Source: Terrabacter sp. Root181 (GTDB lineage Bacteria; Actinomycetota; Actinomycetes; Actinomycetales; Dermatophilaceae). From it: a stretch of DNA of 64,000 nt. Positions 51,765 through 61,325 of this stretch are shown here, piece after piece (the stretch's first letter is position 1; every line of letters begins with the position of its first letter). Under the pieces are notes generated by a model. The model saw only the letters and a program-made list of their open reading frames with translations, made no database searches and was not told the DNA's origin. Where the stretch lies: positions 186,001-250,000 of the forward strand of contig NZ_LMHU01000009.1 of assembly GCF_001428505.1 (NCBI RefSeq), given 5' to 3'. A program made the translations under genes and the position numbers.

Positions 51765-52283
51765 GTGGAGTTCGACGTCACCATCGAGATCCCGCGCGGA
51801 CAGCGCAACAAGTACGAGGTCGACCACGAGACCGGTCGGATCCGCCTCGACCGCTACCTCTTCACGCCCATGGCCTACCCCGCCGACTACGGCTACATCG
51901 AGGATTCGCTCGGCGAGGACGGCGACCCCCTGGACGCCCTCGTGCTGCTGCCCGAGCCGCTCTTCCCCGGCGTCGTCGTCGAGGCCCGCCCGATCGGCGT
52001 CTTCCACATGACCGACGAGGCGGGCGGTGACGACAAGGTGCTGTGCGTGCCCGTCGACCCGCGCAACGTCGACATCAAGGACATCGGCGACGTCAACGAG
52101 TTCACGCTCAAGGAGATCCAGCACTTCTTCGAGCGCTACAAGGACCTCGAGCCAGGCAAGCACGTCGAGGGCTCCGACTGGGGCAACCGCGAGGCCGCCG
52201 AGAAGATCATCAGCGAGGCCATCGAGCGCGCCAAGGAGCAGGGCGTCTCGACGGCCCGCTGGGCGATGCCACAGGGGCACTGA
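51765..52283 (+). CDS. ppa: Inorganic pyrophosphatase
   Basis: Family I soluble pyrophosphatase, 172 residues. [56 protein letters not shown] and the metal-binding [17 protein letters not shown] are all conserved. GTG 51765 follows GAAGGGGAAG. It is divergent from dacB, an arrangement also remembered from mycobacteria. Confidence 0.97.
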   Translation: MEFDVTIEIPRGQRNKYEVDHETGRIRLDRYLFTPMAYPADYGYIEDSLGEDGDPLDALVLLPEPLFPGVVVEARPIGVFHMTDEAGGDDKVLCVPVDPRNVDIKDIGDVNEFTLKEIQHFFERYKDLEPGKHVEGSDWGNREAAEKIISEAIERAKEQGVSTARWAMPQGH

Positions 52284-52414
52284 GCCTCCCGCAACACCTG
52301 CCCGCAAGCGTCCGTATGCCGTGTGCCTGGCCCCCGCCACCCGTCCGGGTCGCGGGGGTCAGCCGTCTCCGGCGGCGGTGCGGCCTCAGGGCGGGGCTTG
52401 CAGGTGAGATGCGC

Positions 52415-52464
52415 GATGGACCGGCGTGCGGTGGGGTGATCACCCCACCGGACGCCGGTCCATC
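52415..52464. terminator. 50-bp near-perfect palindrome between ppa and the MFS gene
   Basis: The core GGTGGGGTGATCACCCCACC (52430-52449) is extended by GATGGACCGGCGT and its exact complement. Over 25-bp arms only one pair (52428/52451) fails. The surrounding 240-bp gap also carries a CGTATGCCGTGTG word (52314). Confidence 0.9.
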
Positions 52465-52523
52465 TGCTGTTCGATCTGCTGTTCGATCTGCCGGAGCCAG
52501 ATCCGGTCAGCCGCCAGGTGCGC

Positions 52524-54032
52524 TCACTGGGCCTCGGCGCCGTCCGCGGTCGCGACGGCGACGGTCTCGCGGGTCGGCTCGACCGGTGCCACCACGCGTG
52601 CGGGGCGGGGCCGGAGCACGAACGCCGCGACGAGCAGCGCCACGAGGGTGAAGGCCGCCGACGTGAGGAACGCCGGCTCGACGCCCGGAACGAACTGGCC
52701 GGGAACCGCCTGCGAGGCGTAGACGCTGACGATGGCCGCGAGGCCCACGGCGCCACCGAGCTGCTGCGCGGTCTGGAGCAGGCCCGACACGGTGCCGGCC
52801 TGGGCGCGGTCGACGCCGCCGAGGACGACGACCGTGACCGGCATGAAGACGAGCGCGGCCGAGACGCCGTTGAGCACCAGTGCGCCGAGGAGGTGGGCGG
52901 CATACGTGCTCGTCGTCGACATCGTGCTCAGCCACACGAAGCTCGCCGTGAGGCCCAGCGTGCCCACGAGGAGCATCGGCCGCGGACCGACCTTCGCGAC
53001 GAGGCGAGCGCTGACCCGAGAGGTCGCGAAGATCGCGAGGCTGAGCGGGAGGAACGCGGCGCCGGTGGCGACCGGGCTGAAGCCGAGGACGCGCTGGAGG
53101 TACTGCGTCACGAGGAAGAACGTCGAGAACTGCGCGCCGACGACGAGCGCCATGAGCACGAGCGCGCCACCGCGGGTGCGGTTGCGGACGAGCGCGAGCG
53201 GCAGCAGCGGGTGGCTGACCCGACCTTCGGTGCGCACGAAGAGCGCGATCAGGAGCGCGCCGACGACGAACGAGCCGATCGTCACGGGCGAGGCCCAGCC
53301 GCGGTCGGCGGCGCTGATGAAGCCGTGCACGACCGAGACGGACCCGAGGGTGGCGGTGATCGCGCCGACCACGTCGAAGCGGCCACGGATCCTCGGCGTC
53401 TCGGTCACGTAGCGGCGCGCGAGGACGAGCACGACGGCCCCGATCGGGACGTTGACGAAGAGCGTCCAGTGCCAGCTGACGTAGTCGGTGAGGATGCCAC
53501 CGAGGAGCAGGCCGATGGACGCGCCGGCGGACGACACGGCCGTGAAGAGCGCGAGCCCGCGGTTGCGCGCGGCCTCGTTCGGGGCGCTCGTCGTGACGAG
53601 CGCGAGGACGCTCGGTGCGGCGAACGCGGCGCCGACGCCCTGGAGGGTGCGCGCGGCGATGAGCCACGCGGGGGACGTGGCGAGGCCACCGAGCAGGCTC
53701 GCGACGGTGAAGATCGCCAGGCCGATCTCGAAGATGCGCAGCCGCCCGAAGACGTCGCCGAGGCGCCCGCCCAGGAGCAGCAGCCCGCCGAAGGCGAGGG
53801 TGTACGCGTTGAGCACCCAGGACAGGCCCGCGGGCGTGAACCCGAGGTCGGCCTGGATGTGCGGGAGCGCGACGTTCACGACGGTGGCGTCGAGCACGAG
53901 CATGAGCTGGGCGACGAGGACGACGCCGAGCCCGATGGTGCCGCGGCGGGCGGCCCGGGCGGCCCGCTCGTTGCTCTGCGCCGGTGACGCCGGCTGTCGG
54001 GTGGTGGGTGACGCGGTGGTGCTGGTCGACAT
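52524..54032 (-). CDS. MFS drug:H+ antiporter, 14-helix DHA2 (EmrB/QacA) type
   Basis: 502 residues with about 14 hydrophobic segments. Motif A GGRLGDVFGRLRIFEIG, motif C-like GASIGLLLGGILTDYVSWHWTLFVNVPIG, and LDATVVNVALPHIQADLG in helix 1 (motif D1) identify the DHA2 family of multidrug exporters. ATG 54032 has GAGG about 6 nt upstream. It is probably repressed by the divergent TetR through palindromes at 54351-54398. Confidence 0.93.
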   Translation of the reverse strand: MSTSTTASPTTRQPASPAQSNERAARAARRGTIGLGVVLVAQLMLVLDATVVNVALPHIQADLGFTPAGLSWVLNAYTLAFGGLLLLGGRLGDVFGRLRIFEIGLAIFTVASLLGGLATSPAWLIAARTLQGVGAAFAAPSVLALVTTSAPNEAARNRGLALFTAVSSAGASIGLLLGGILTDYVSWHWTLFVNVPIGAVVLVLARRYVTETPRIRGRFDVVGAITATLGSVSVVHGFISAADRGWASPVTIGSFVVGALLIALFVRTEGRVSHPLLPLALVRNRTRGGALVLMALVVGAQFSTFFLVTQYLQRVLGFSPVATGAAFLPLSLAIFATSRVSARLVAKVGPRPMLLVGTLGLTASFVWLSTMSTTSTYAAHLLGALVLNGVSAALVFMPVTVVVLGGVDRAQAGTVSGLLQTAQQLGGAVGLAAIVSVYASQAVPGQFVPGVEPAFLTSAAFTLVALLVAAFVLRPRPARVVAPVEPTRETVAVATADGAEAQ

Positions 54033-54040
54033 CTCTGACC

Positions 54041-54304
54041 TCAGGATTCGTGGTACGGGGACGGGTGGCGCGAGCTCTCGTCGGTGAGCGGGTCACGAGC
54101 CATGGGAGTGAAGGAGGTGGCGCGGGCGCGGCGGACACGGCCGCCGTCGGTCGCGGCGCCCTGCGTGCCGTGCGTGCCCTCGGTGCCGTGTGTGCCGTGC
54201 GTGCCGTGCGTGCCACGGGGGACGAGGGGGGCACGGTGCGTCGTGGCGAGGTGCGACAGGTGGACGCGGCGGGCCTGTCGGGTGGGCTGGATCGTGGTGG
54301 TCAT
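54041..54304 (-). CDS. Small repeat-containing peptide gene preceding the MFS exporter
   Basis: An 87-residue frame between the tetR operator and the exporter. ATG 54304 has AGGAG 10 nt upstream. The middle is a Gly-Thr-His-rich repeat (GTHGTHGTHGTEGTHGTQG) encoded by a 9-bp-period DNA repeat, the rest is basic, and no membrane segment is seen. It ends 8 bp before the exporter start. It may be a real small protein or a translated leader; no family recognised. Confidence 0.4.
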   Translation of the reverse strand: MTTTIQPTRQARRVHLSHLATTHRAPLVPRGTHGTHGTHGTEGTHGTQGAATDGGRVRRARATSFTPMARDPLTDESSRHPSPYHES

Positions 54305-54347
54305 GGGTGCCGGACTCCTCTGTGACGACGATCGGCGCTACGATTAG

Positions 54348-54367
54348 CGGAGAACCACTCCGGTTCT
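54348..54367. promoter_or_regulatory. Overlapping inverted repeats CGGAG-N5-CTCCG and AGAACC-N5-GGTTCT
   Basis: Two palindromes share this stretch of the divergent tetR/MFS region: CGGAG (54348-54352) with CTCCG (54358-54362), and AGAACC (54351-54356) with GGTTCT (54362-54367). Confidence 0.5.
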
Positions 54368-54381
54368 GCCTGACCCACAAT

Positions 54382-54398
54382 ACGGAGACTGTCTCCGT
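54382..54398. promoter_or_regulatory. TetR operator ACGGAGACTGTCTCCGT
   Basis: A perfect 17-bp palindrome (8-bp arms, central T) lies 20 bp before the tetR start and between tetR and the divergent exporter. It has the size and symmetry of TetR/QacR operators. Confidence 0.82.
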
Positions 54399-54417
54399 TT
54401 TAGCAAGGAGATTCCTC

Positions 54418-55083
54418 GTGAAGCCTGCCGAAGCTGGCAGCGCGACGCTCGAACCGTCGCCGGGATCTGTTGCCACCCAAGGGGATTCGGCTGACGGACC
54501 GGCTCAGGAGGGCCCCGAGAAATTGCCTCGCCCGATGCGCGCCGACGCCAGGCGCAACTACGACAAGATCCTTGCGACCGCCCGCATCGTCTTCACCGAG
54601 CGCGGCACCGACTCCTCGCTCGACGAGATCGCCAAGCGGGCCGGGGTCGGCCCGGGCACGCTCTACCGCCACTTCCCCACCCGCGAGGCCCTCGTCGACG
54701 CCCTCATGCAGGACTGGACCGACCGCGTGTCCGCCGACGCCGACGCGGCGATCGCCACCGGCCTGCCTGCCCGCGAGATGCTGCTGGGCTGGTTCGAGCA
54801 CTTCATCGACCACATCACCCTGCACCGCGGTGCGGCGAGCAAGATCTGCGCCGCCATGGACGACCCCGCGTCGCCGATGTACCGCAAGTGCCGCGTCATG
54901 GGCGACGCCAACCGCCGCGTCATCGACCACCTCGACGAGAGCGGCGACCTGCGCCCCGGCGTCGACGCCGCCAACGTCATGCGTCTCGTCAGCGGTGTCG
55001 CGAGCGTCGCCGACACGAGCCACGCCGACCTCGACGTCCGGCCCATGCTCGAGGTCGTCGTCGACGGGATTGTTCGCGCCTGA
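54418..55083 (+). CDS. TetR family repressor, divergent from MFS exporter
   Basis: 221 residues. After a 40-residue Ser/Pro-rich start, RADARRNYDKILATARIVFTERGTDSSLDEIAKRAGVGPGTLYRHFPTREALVDALM is a standard TetR DNA-binding domain. The ligand domain is helical (LLGWFEHFIDHITLHRGAASKICAAM). GTG 54418 is preceded by AAGGAG. The next gene (LLM oxidoreductase) follows after 17 bp. It probably regulates itself and the exporter through the 54382-54398 palindrome. Confidence 0.9.
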   Translation: MKPAEAGSATLEPSPGSVATQGDSADGPAQEGPEKLPRPMRADARRNYDKILATARIVFTERGTDSSLDEIAKRAGVGPGTLYRHFPTREALVDALMQDWTDRVSADADAAIATGLPAREMLLGWFEHFIDHITLHRGAASKICAAMDDPASPMYRKCRVMGDANRRVIDHLDESGDLRPGVDAANVMRLVSGVASVADTSHADLDVRPMLEVVVDGIVRA

Positions 55084-55100
55084 CCCGTGGTTGCAGGGGC

Positions 55101-56027
55101 ATGACCGTCGACCTGCGCATCTTCACCGAGCCCCAACAGGGCGCCACCTACGACGACCTCCTCGCCGTGGCCCGTGCCGCCGAGGCGCTCGGCTTCAGCG
55201 GCTTCTTCCGCTCCGACCACTACCTCGCCATGGGCGGCGACGGCGGGGCCGGCCCGACCGACGCCTGGACGACGCTCGCCGGCCTGGCGCGTGAGACGTC
55301 GACGATCCGGCTCGGCACGCTCGTCACCTCCGCGACCTTCCGCCTCCCCGGACCGCTCGCCATCCAGGTCGCCGGCGTCGACCGGATGAGCGGTGGACGT
55401 GTCGAGCTGGGACTCGGCGCCGGGTGGTTCGAGGCCGAGCACACGGCATACGGCATCCCCTTCCCGCCGCTCGGCGAGCGCTTCGACCGACTCGAGGAGC
55501 AGCTCGCGGTCATCACCGGACTCTGGGCTACCGAGCCCGGGAAGACGTTCAGCCACAACGGAACCCACTATCCCGTCGTCGACTCCCCCGCCCTCGCCAA
55601 GCCCACCCAGGACGGTGGCGTGCCGATCATCATCGGCGGCGGTGGGAAGCGCCGCACGCCCGCGCTGGCCGCGAGGTATGCCGCCGAGTTCAACGCGCCG
55701 TTCATGTCGGCCACCGAGGCCGGCCGGCTCTTCGAGCGGGTACGCGCGGTGGCGCGCGATGCGGGTCGGGAGCCCGGAGCACTCACGTGCTCCGCGGCCC
55801 AGGTCGTCTGCGTCGGTCGGGACGAGGCGACCTTGCGGCGGCGTGCCGACGCCATCGGGCGTGACCTCGACGAGCTGCGCGCGAACGGCCTGGCCGGCTC
55901 GCCCGACGAGGTCGCGACGAAGATCGCGACGTTCGAGGCCGCCGGCGCCCAGCGCCTCTACCTCCAGGTCCTCGACCTCACCGACCTCGACCACCTCGCC
56001 GACATCGCGGACGCCGCCCTCGAGTGA
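55101..56027 (+). CDS. LLM-class flavin-dependent oxidoreductase (probably F420-dependent)
   Basis: Luciferase-like monooxygenase-fold TIM barrel, 308 residues. VDLRIFTEPQQGATYDDLLAVARAAEALGFSGFFRSDHYLAMG, TIRLGTLVTSATFRLPGPLA and RMSGGRVELGLGAGWFEAEHTAYGIPFPPLGERFDRLEE are typical of actinobacterial F420-dependent LLM proteins (TIGR03560-like). Cofactor choice is inferred from the family. ATG 55101 has a weak GCAGGGG upstream. It may be co-expressed with tetR. The TGA stop falls inside a CGAGTGAGCGCC repeat. Confidence 0.87.
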   Translation: MTVDLRIFTEPQQGATYDDLLAVARAAEALGFSGFFRSDHYLAMGGDGGAGPTDAWTTLAGLARETSTIRLGTLVTSATFRLPGPLAIQVAGVDRMSGGRVELGLGAGWFEAEHTAYGIPFPPLGERFDRLEEQLAVITGLWATEPGKTFSHNGTHYPVVDSPALAKPTQDGGVPIIIGGGGKRRTPALAARYAAEFNAPFMSATEAGRLFERVRAVARDAGREPGALTCSAAQVVCVGRDEATLRRRADAIGRDLDELRANGLAGSPDEVATKIATFEAAGAQRLYLQVLDLTDLDHLADIADAALE

Positions 56028-56057
56028 GCGCCCCGCCGCCACACGAGTGAGCGCCCC
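56021..56057. repeat. Direct repeat CGAGTGAGCGCCCC
   Basis: Two copies (56021 and 56044); the first contains the LLM gene stop codon. The same word forms an inverted repeat at 17138-17195. Confidence 0.65.
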
Positions 56058-56089
56058 ACCCCACCTGTCACACGAGGGCCGGCTTGATA

Positions 56090-56108
56090 TGCATAGGTTG
56101 TCTATGTA
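56090..56108. promoter_or_regulatory. MarR-type operator TGCATAG-N5-CTATGTA
   Basis: Inverted repeat with one mismatch in 7-bp arms, directly overlapping the candidate -10 of the marR gene. Typical size for a MarR dimer site, suggesting autoregulation of the marR-MFS operon. Confidence 0.7.
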
Positions 56109-56112
56109 AATT
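56107..56112 (+). promoter_or_regulatory. Candidate -10 (TAAATT) of marR
   Basis: TAAATT, 7 nt, GTG 56120; leaderless pattern, overlapping the operator. Confidence 0.5.
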
Positions 56113-56119
56113 GGCGCGA

Positions 56120-56581
56120 GTGACCGAACCGACCACCCTGGGCAACGACCTGCTGCGCTCGGCCGCGCGACTCTCGCGCTGGGCCAGCCGGCACGCGTCG
56201 TTCGACGTGCCCTTCGCGCAGGCCCGGCTGCTCGCCCTGCTGGACGAGCTGGGCCCCTCCCGCGTCAGCGCCCTGGCGGCCGCCGATCACAGCAGCCAGC
56301 CGACGATCACCACCCAGCTCCAGCGCCTCGCGGCGTCGGGATGGGTGCGCCGCGCGTCCGACCCCGACGACGCGCGCGCCACGGTGATCTCCCTCACCGA
56401 CGAGGGCCACGCCGCGCTCGAGAGCGTGCGCCGAGCCCGACTGGCCGTCCTGTCCCCCGCCCTCGACCAGCTCGACGGACCCGCGCTCGAGCGGGTCCGG
56501 GTCGCCATCGACGTCATGGACGAGCTGCTCGCCGCCGCGGCGGACGACCCTGCCCCGCACCCCACCCGAAAGGACGGATGA
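56120..56581 (+). CDS. MarR family transcriptional regulator
   Basis: 153 residues. The winged helix is FAQARLLALLDELGPSRVSALAAADHSSQPTITTQLQRLAASGWVRRASDPDDARATVISLTDEGHAAL, with the DxRxxxxxLT wing motif. GTG 56120 is preferred over ATG 56084 because the latter would translate through the operator. The stop overlaps the MFS gene (ATGA). It likely represses its own operon until an effector binds. Confidence 0.92.
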   Translation: MTEPTTLGNDLLRSAARLSRWASRHASFDVPFAQARLLALLDELGPSRVSALAAADHSSQPTITTQLQRLAASGWVRRASDPDDARATVISLTDEGHAALESVRRARLAVLSPALDQLDGPALERVRVAIDVMDELLAAAADDPAPHPTRKDG

Positions 56582-57804
56582 CCACCACCATGTGGCGCCA
56601 ACCCAAGACCGTCTGGTCGATCGCCTTCGCCTGCGTGATCTCCTTCATGGGCATCGGCCTCGTCGACCCCATCCTCAAGCCGATCGCCGACGAGCTCGGT
56701 GCGGGCCCCTCGCAGGTCTCGCTCCTCTTCACGAGCTACCTCGCCGTCATGGGCATCGCGATGCTCGGCACCGGCTGGGTGAGCAGCCGCGTCGGCGCGA
56801 AGCGCACCCTGCTGCTCGGGCTGGCGCTCATCATCGTCGGCGCAGGCCTCGCCGGCAGCCAGGACACCGTGGGCGGCATCGTCGCCTTCCGCGCCCTGTG
56901 GGGCCTCGGCAACGCGCTCTTCATCGCGACGGCCCTGGCGACGATCGTCAACGCCGCCGCGGGCTCGGTGAAGCAGGCGATCATCCTCTACGAGGCCGCC
57001 CTCGGTGTCGGCATCGCCACCGGCCCGCTGCTCGGCGGCTGGCTCGGCGGCATCTCGTGGCGCTGGCCGTTCTACGGCGTGGCGGTCCTCATGGCCGTCG
57101 CCTTCGTCGCGACCCTGACGACCCTCCCGAAGACCCCGCCGGCCGAGAACCCGACCTCGATCACCGCGCCGCTGCGCGCCCTGGGACACCGAGGCCTGCT
57201 CACCGTGGGCATCACGGCACTGCTCTACAACTTCGGCTTCTTCACGCTGCTCGCCTTCACGCCGTTCCCGCTCGCGATGGGCGCCCACGAGATCGGTTTC
57301 ATCTTCTTCGGCTGGGGCGTCCTGCTCGCCATCACGTCGGTCTTCGCGGCCCCGGTGATCCAGCGTCGCTTCGGCACGCTCGCCGGCATCGTCGGCGCCC
57401 TGCTCGGCTTCGCGGTCATCCTCGCCGCGATGGCGATCTGGACGGACGACAAGACGGTCCTCGTCGTCGGCGTCATCGTCTCCGGGGCCTTCCTGGGTGT
57501 GAACAACACCCTCATCACCGAGACGGTCATGAAGGTCTCCCCCGCCCCGCGCGGGGTCGCGTCGGCGGCGTACTCCTTCGTCCGCTTCAGCGGTGGTGCC
57601 GTGGCACCGTGGCTCGCGGGCAACCTCGGCGAGAAGTCGATCCACCTGCCCTTCTGGGTCGGCTCGGTCGCCGTCGTGCTCGCCGTCCTCGTGCTCCTCA
57701 CGGCTCGCCGGATCATCAGCGCGCTCGACGAGGCGCCGGGGCACGGCGCCGAGGAGGTCACGTCGCGCACCGAGGCCGAGGCCCTCACCGTCGGCGACGC
57801 CTGA
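56578..57804 (+). CDS. MFS transporter, 12-helix (drug or siderophore exporter-like), MarR-linked
   Basis: 408 residues with about 12 helices. FMGIGLVDPILKPIADELGAGPSQVSLLFTSYLAVMGIAML, motif A-like GWVSSRVGAKRTLLLG, and GTGPLLGG-like IATGPLLGGWLGGISWRWPFYGVA are visible. It resembles the YfmO/YmfD-type efflux proteins. ATG 56578 overlaps the marR stop. Substrate unknown. Confidence 0.9.
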   Translation: MTTTMWRQPKTVWSIAFACVISFMGIGLVDPILKPIADELGAGPSQVSLLFTSYLAVMGIAMLGTGWVSSRVGAKRTLLLGLALIIVGAGLAGSQDTVGGIVAFRALWGLGNALFIATALATIVNAAAGSVKQAIILYEAALGVGIATGPLLGGWLGGISWRWPFYGVAVLMAVAFVATLTTLPKTPPAENPTSITAPLRALGHRGLLTVGITALLYNFGFFTLLAFTPFPLAMGAHEIGFIFFGWGVLLAITSVFAAPVIQRRFGTLAGIVGALLGFAVILAAMAIWTDDKTVLVVGVIVSGAFLGVNNTLITETVMKVSPAPRGVASAAYSFVRFSGGAVAPWLAGNLGEKSIHLPFWVGSVAVVLAVLVLLTARRIISALDEAPGHGAEEVTSRTEAEALTVGDA

Positions 57805-57821
57805 CCGACCCCGACTCCCTC

Positions 57822-57889
57822 ACCGAACGCGCCGTTCGGTGTCGAACTCACTGGTAGAACGCTGAGCTCGACACCGAACGCCGCGTTCG
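57822..57889. repeat. Dispersed GAACGC palindrome, copy 3
   Basis: ACCGAACGC-G-CCGTTCGGT (57822-57840, imperfect), GTCGAACTCA/TGAGCTCGAC (one mismatch) and ACCGAACGC-C-GCGTTCG (57873-57889). It lies between convergent genes and has the same order of stems as copies 1 and 2. Confidence 0.82.
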
Positions 57890-57898
57890 CGCGTCAGG

Positions 57899-58264
57899 TC
57901 AGCGGAGGAGGTCGTCGAGGCCGGTGGTGCCGCGCCGGCGGCGGCCGCCGCGGATGTCGTAGGACTCGAGGAGCAGCTCGGCCAGCTCACTACGGTCGAG
58001 GCGGTCGAGCCGCGCCCACATCGTGACGCGGTAGCGGAACGTGTCGATGCGCACGAACGTGTCGCGCCGGTCGGCGAGCGCCGGCTCGGTGTCCATCTCG
58101 CCCGTCCACACCTGGACGAGCTCGCGCCCGTCGTCGTCCCACCGCAGACGAGCGAAGGTATGCCGTCCGGCGTGCCAGGCGGGAGACCCCTCGTGGGCGA
58201 CCCCGGCCTCGGCGCCGGGCAGCCGCCCGGCCAGCTCGTCCACGTCGGCCCACGTCGTCGCCAT
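57899..58264 (-). CDS. MmcQ/YjbR family protein
   Basis: 121 residues with the CyaY-like/YjbR fold: TWADVDELAGRLPGAEAGVAHEGSPAWHAGRHTFARLRW, FRIDTF-like VRIDTFRYRVTMWARLDRLDRSELAELLLESYDI. A DNA-binding role has been suggested for the family but is not established. ATG 58264 has GGGAGGGAGG upstream. Confidence 0.88.
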   Translation of the reverse strand: MATTWADVDELAGRLPGAEAGVAHEGSPAWHAGRHTFARLRWDDDGRELVQVWTGEMDTEPALADRRDTFVRIDTFRYRVTMWARLDRLDRSELAELLLESYDIRGGRRRRGTTGLDDLLR

Positions 58265-58306
58265 CGCGCCTCCCTCCCGAGCAGGCTAGACCTGACCCGG
58301 CCCCAG

Positions 58307-58353
58307 GTGGCCTCTCGACGGGTCCGCACCGACAGGACGTGGCCTCTCGACGG
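58307..58353 (-). repeat. Two copies of CCGTCGAGAGGCCAC downstream of an MFS gene
   Basis: Minus-strand copies at 58353-58339 and 58321-58307 follow the MFS stop (58369) within 16 bp, separated by 17 bp. Confidence 0.75.
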
Positions 58354-58368
58354 TTGGGGGGCGGGGGG

Positions 58369-59700
58369 TCAGTGGAAGGTGACGGACCGGCCGGCCTGCA
58401 TGGCGGCGTACGCGGCGGGGTCGGCCTCGAGGGCTGCGCGCCGGGCCTTGTGGCGGTAGCGCAGGATCTGCACGATCCCGAGCGCCCACACGGGGTACTG
58501 CACCGTCATCGCGGCCCGGAACGAGTCGACGTCCCACGTCGACGGGCCGCCCGGCGCCACCCGGTCGAGCACGACACCGACGAGCGCGACCGCGGTCAGC
58601 GTCGCGATGAACCCACCGGTGTTGACGATGCCCGAGGCGCTGCCGATGCGGGTCGGCGGGTTGAAGGTGCGGGCCAGGTCGAAGCCGATCATCGAGCCGG
58701 GTCCGCCGATGGCGATGAGCACGACGAGGACGACGAGCATCCACAGCGGCGCCCGCCCCGGCCAGAGCAGCACGAGCGTCCACGCGGCGATCGCTGCGGC
58801 CACGATCCACAGCACGAGGGTGCTGCGCGAGAAGGGGTAGCGCATCGTCAACGTGCCGATGACAGGGCTGGAGACGACCGTCGTGACCACCATGACCATG
58901 AGCATGATGCTGGCCGTGGACGACGAGAGCCCTTGTCCGGCAACGAGGAACGGGAACCCCCACAGCATCGTGAACATGTTGGCGGCGAACTGCGACGTGA
59001 AGTGCGACCACAGCCCGAGCCGGGTGCCCGGCACGAGCCACGCCGCGCGGAGGGTGCGCGCGATCGCCCGCAGCTTCAGCTCGTCCCGGTGGTGGTCGAC
59101 GTAGGGGCTGTCCTTGACGACGACGACGAGCGCGACCCCGGTGAGCGCGCCGACGGAGGCCGCGGCGGCATACGACGGGGTCCACCCGAAGTGGTGGAGC
59201 GCGGCCGCGAGCGGTCCGGCCGCGACGAGCGCCCCGAGCTGCCCGAGCACGCCGGTCAGCTGCGTCACCATCGGCGTGCGCCGCGGCGAGAACCACAGCG
59301 CGACGAGACGCAGCACCGAGATGAAGACCATGGCGTCGCCCATGCCGAGCAGCACGCGGCACAGCAGGGCCGCAGGGAAGGACTCGACGAACGCGAAGCC
59401 GAACTGCGCGACGGTGAGCAGCGTCAGGCCGACCCCGAGCATCCGCTTGCTGCCGTAGCGGTCGAGCAGCCCCCCGACGGGCAGCTGCATCGCCGCGTAG
59501 ACGAAGACCTGGAGGATCGTGAAGGTCGACAGCTGCGAGCTGCTGATGCCGAAGCGCTCGGCGGCCTCGAGCCCGGCGACACCCAGGGAGGTGCGGTGGA
59601 AGACGGCGAGGACGTAGACCGAGATGGCCGCCGCCCACACCGCCCACGCCCGGTGGCCGTCGAGCGGGTAGCGCTGCCCGGGATGGGTCGAGCTCGTCAT
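58369..59700 (-). CDS. MFS transporter
   Basis: 443 residues with about 12 helices. The N-terminal AVWAAAISVYVLAVFHRTSLGVAGLEAAERFGISSSQLSTFTILQVFVYAAMQLPVGGLLDRYGSKRML contains MFS motif A, and later segments include SGIVNTGGFIATLTAVALVG. It resembles the anion:cation symporter/hexuronate-type group, so uptake of an organic anion is possible. ATG 59700 lies 16 nt downstream of the malic enzyme stop, suggesting joint transcription; malate or another dicarboxylate as substrate is speculative. Confidence 0.85.
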   Translation of the reverse strand: MTSSTHPGQRYPLDGHRAWAVWAAAISVYVLAVFHRTSLGVAGLEAAERFGISSSQLSTFTILQVFVYAAMQLPVGGLLDRYGSKRMLGVGLTLLTVAQFGFAFVESFPAALLCRVLLGMGDAMVFISVLRLVALWFSPRRTPMVTQLTGVLGQLGALVAAGPLAAALHHFGWTPSYAAAASVGALTGVALVVVVKDSPYVDHHRDELKLRAIARTLRAAWLVPGTRLGLWSHFTSQFAANMFTMLWGFPFLVAGQGLSSSTASIMLMVMVVTTVVSSPVIGTLTMRYPFSRSTLVLWIVAAAIAAWTLVLLWPGRAPLWMLVVLVVLIAIGGPGSMIGFDLARTFNPPTRIGSASGIVNTGGFIATLTAVALVGVVLDRVAPGGPSTWDVDSFRAAMTVQYPVWALGIVQILRYRHKARRAALEADPAAYAAMQAGRSVTFH

Positions 59701-59716
59701 CCGGTGTGTCGGCTCC

Positions 59717-61156
<1,440 letters not shown>

Positions 61157-61245
61157 GCGCCCCATCGTCCCACGACCTGGACGAGGCCCCGGACCTCGTC
61201 CGAAGACCGATCAGTAACCTTTGTCCGCCACCGGCCACCGCGGGC

Positions 61246-61325
61246 GTATGCCGTCCCGCCGCCTCCCGCTCGACGCCACCGAGCGTTCGCCCGCGTTCCG
61301 CCACGGAGGCCAGCACCCGGCATAC
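61246..61325. repeat. Inverted pair of the GTATGCCG word upstream of the P-type ATPase
   Basis: GTATGCCG at 61246-61253 and its complement at 61318-61325 are 64 bp apart in the divergent 181-bp region, nearly the same geometry as 12734/12802. Confidence 0.8.

Noticed and set aside
47509-52011. A 1500-codon open frame on the plus strand across hpt, tilS, the zincin and dacB
   Set aside because: It is antisense to four recognisable genes. In very GC-rich DNA the opposite strand often lacks stops; the translation has no domain and a skewed composition.
56084-56119. ATG 56084 as the marR start
   Set aside because: It would place the operator and the -10 inside the coding sequence; the added residues are not MarR-like, and GTG 56120 fits the leaderless pattern.
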